NCBI GenBank assembly: GCA_046758865.1 | Contig: JBHIBD010000033.1 | Coordinates: 1 to 22,129, forward strand | DNA length: 22,129 bases | Direction of reading: 5' to 3' | Source of the DNA: JBHIBD01 sp046758865 | GTDB taxonomy: Bacteria > Planctomycetota > Brocadiia > Brocadiales > Bathyanammoxibiaceae | Shown: positions 21,951 through 22,129 of the stretch, piece after piece | Layout: each line of letters begins with the position of its first letter | Numbering within the stretch: position 1 is the stretch's first letter | Program-made: the position numbers and the translations under genes | The notes under the pieces: generated by a model | What the model was told of the DNA's origin: nothing | Databases searched by the model: none | What the model saw: the letters and a program-made list of their open reading frames with translations, nothing else

Positions 21951-22004
21951 GTGCGAGCAAGCCATCCGAAGCTACGCATAGGACTGGCAAGCTCGCACGC
22001 TACA
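21951..22004. repeat. right half of a TGTAGCG element with expanded hairpin
   Basis: GTGCGAGC (21951-21958) and GCTCGCAC (21991-21998), then GCTACA. The 32-base loop includes GCCA/TGGC and shares the GCAAG flank seen in the other copies. Hairpin 1 is missing. Confidence 0.7.
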
Positions 22005-22040
22005 AAAAATAAATAAAGATTGGGCGTGGCCTGCATAATC

Positions 22041-22123
22041 GTCATTCTGAGGGCTCGCCCAACAACGTGGCGAGAATCTAGACCCTTCGCTCCGCTCAGG
22101 GTGACAACTTCGCTCAGAATGAC
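22041..22123. repeat. GTCATTCTGAG long inverted repeat
   Basis: GTCATTCTGAG (22041-22051) and CTCAGAATGAC (22113-22123) are the ends. The inner sequence CCTTCGCTCCGCTCAGGGTGAC is of the common GTCATTCTGAG repeat type. Confidence 0.8.
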
Positions 22124-22129
22124 ACAGGA

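Larger units (their letters stand above)
21788..22129. other. repeat-filled right end of the window
   Basis: 342 bases with no gene. In order: a truncated GTCATTCTGAGG (21887-21898), a 27-base palindrome (21900-21926), the right half of a TGTAGCG element (21951-22004) and a long GTCATTCTGAG repeat (22041-22123). Confidence 0.75.

Noticed and set aside
1..22129. CRISPR array
   Set aside because: Repeats are scattered inverted palindromes of several families; no regularly spaced direct repeats with unique spacers were found.

Overview
This is a bacterial chromosome segment with housekeeping genes at its left end, envelope and cytochrome-biogenesis genes in the middle, and a small phage-like island at the right end. 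The best guess for the source is a Planctomycetota-type organism, possibly of the Brocadiales (anammox) kind. The guess rests on the mixture of System II cytochrome c maturation genes (CcsA and ResB), a c-type cytochrome, a giant DUF4175-like coiled-coil membrane protein, HEAT and TPR proteins, and intergenic spaces crowded with palindromic repeats. It is an inference from gene content only, because no rRNA or other phylogenetic marker lies in the window.

Layout. Positions 5-2213 hold prmC overlapping murA on the plus strand. Positions 2231-3311 hold three small, AT-rich, tightly packed unknown genes on the minus strand, followed by argG on the minus strand (3597-4880). A 726-base gap with several strong RNA-like hairpins precedes a plus-strand pair: the 1108-residue DUF4175-like protein (5607-8933) and a secreted TPR/HExxH peptidase-like protein (8997-10691). 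A repeat island (10692-11081) includes a second copy of the 3' end of pepA. The leucyl aminopeptidase gene pepA follows on the minus strand (11082-12599). A MITE-like element with a 6-base target duplication, containing two further nested repeats, separates pepA from a secreted HEAT-repeat protein (13009-13833) and a small unknown gene (13979-14269). After another repeat island come ccsA and resB on the plus strand (14722-16530). Facing them on the minus strand are, in transcription order, an S24-family phage-type repressor, a monoheme cytochrome c whose start overlaps the end of the repressor gene, and a GspC/PilP-like membrane protein.

The right end looks like a reduced prophage or phage satellite: the repressor, a divergent small gene, an AlpA/excisionase-like 58-residue protein, a secreted unknown protein, and a terminase pair (20062-21787). 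No portal, capsid, tail or integrase gene is visible. A 114-base structured element with two mutually exclusive hairpins lies directly upstream of the terminase pair.

The most striking property is the density and behaviour of the interspersed palindromes. At least five sequence families occupy most long intergenic gaps and are nested inside one another. In two cases, prmC and the terminase large subunit, a palindrome lies inside a conserved protein-coding gene without breaking the frame, adding roughly 15 to 25 residues.
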